Assembly (NCBI GenBank): GCA_948467675.1
Contig: CAOKFI010000020.1
Location: 1-46,262 of the forward strand
DNA length: 46,262 nt
Origin: an uncultured Porphyromonadaceae bacterium
GTDB taxonomy: Bacteria > Bacteroidota > Bacteroidia > Bacteroidales > Muribaculaceae
Reading direction: 5' to 3'
The notes under the pieces were generated by a model, which was not told the DNA's origin, did no database searches, and saw nothing but the letters and a program-made list of their open reading frames with translations. Shown one piece after another: positions 46,026 to 46,262 of this stretch (its first letter is position 1; each line of letters starts with the position of its first letter). The position numbers and the translations under genes were made by a program.

Positions 46026-46262
46026 AAGAATGGCTGTGGATTTTTGTCAACACGAAGATAGTTACTTCTATTTGAAATGGCAATAAAGAAGAATAAATCG
46101 CATTAAAAATGAGAGTCTGGACAATATTTGTCTAATTATAGATTGATATTATTTGAGCAAGTAATGGGTTACCGCTAATACTTCAGTCCTTAATAAAAGT
46201 TAAAAATATGTTTTAAAGCAAACAAATAATGGAGTGATTTGTAGAGTGTTGAGGCGAGGAGT
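46026..46262. other. Gene-free right end of the window
   Basis: About 240 AT-rich bases upstream of the DUF1460 gene with no recognisable reading frame. The one notable element is the dyad GACAA-TAT-TTGTC at 46120-46132, followed by TCTAATTAT. Any gene it controls would lie to the right of the window or be the DUF1460 gene. Confidence 0.5.

Overview
The window looks like chromosomal DNA from a gut Bacteroidales bacterium, most likely family Muribaculaceae; the family-level call is inference. The reasons are promoters of the Bacteroidetes type (TTG/TTTG, about 20 bp, then TAnnTTTG), few Shine-Dalgarno sites, a carboxypeptidase-regulatory-domain TonB receptor, DUF3316, DUF1460 and META proteins, a Bacteroidetes-style ParC, and roughly even GC content. 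No insertion sequence, prophage, CRISPR array or tRNA was seen. Most of the window is core housekeeping DNA with a few accessory loci.

Layout. 1-5740, all minus strand: the start of a glycerophosphodiester phosphodiesterase, an M23/LysM endopeptidase, ndk, and an operon manA-like / ispD / recG. 5906-9774, plus: a YbdG-type MscS channel, a two-gene chromate transporter and folC, meeting ridA and brkB (minus) with overlapping stop codons. 11613-12002, minus: the RNase P RNA gene. 12110-14132, minus: groES-groEL behind a strikingly sigma54-like promoter. 14264-18950: plsC divergent from a large M16 protease, then a double-META lipoprotein. 18957-27250: an NtrB/NtrC-like two-component system divergent from a three-gene ABC operon (two large FtsX permeases and one ATPase) that has a -24/-12 promoter. 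27334-31661: an M23 protease, a frameshifted SPFH gene, a small two-helix membrane protein and an NDH-2. 31805-36663: a TPR protein, a small His-rich protein and a TonB receptor. 36755-45092: rpsO, a GH16 lipoprotein, the parC / DUF3316 / S41 cluster, a possible structured RNA, an MBL-fold hydrolase and eno. The window ends with a DUF1460 amidase-like gene and about 240 bp without a gene.

The most system-like element is the sigma54 module: an enhancer-binding response regulator with an intact GAFTGA motif, its histidine kinase, and a divergent paralogous FtsX permease pair with its ATPase behind a -24/-12 promoter. It has no adjacent HlyD or TolC gene, so it resembles an envelope-stress or peptide-sensing ABC system more than a MacAB-TolC pump. 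The groESL control region carries a second sigma54-like element, with dyad repeats just upstream. Both control regions share a GACAA/TTGTC core, which hints, without proof, at a common regulator. The other metal- or envelope-related lead is the His-rich protein paired with a TonB receptor that has a CxxC plug.
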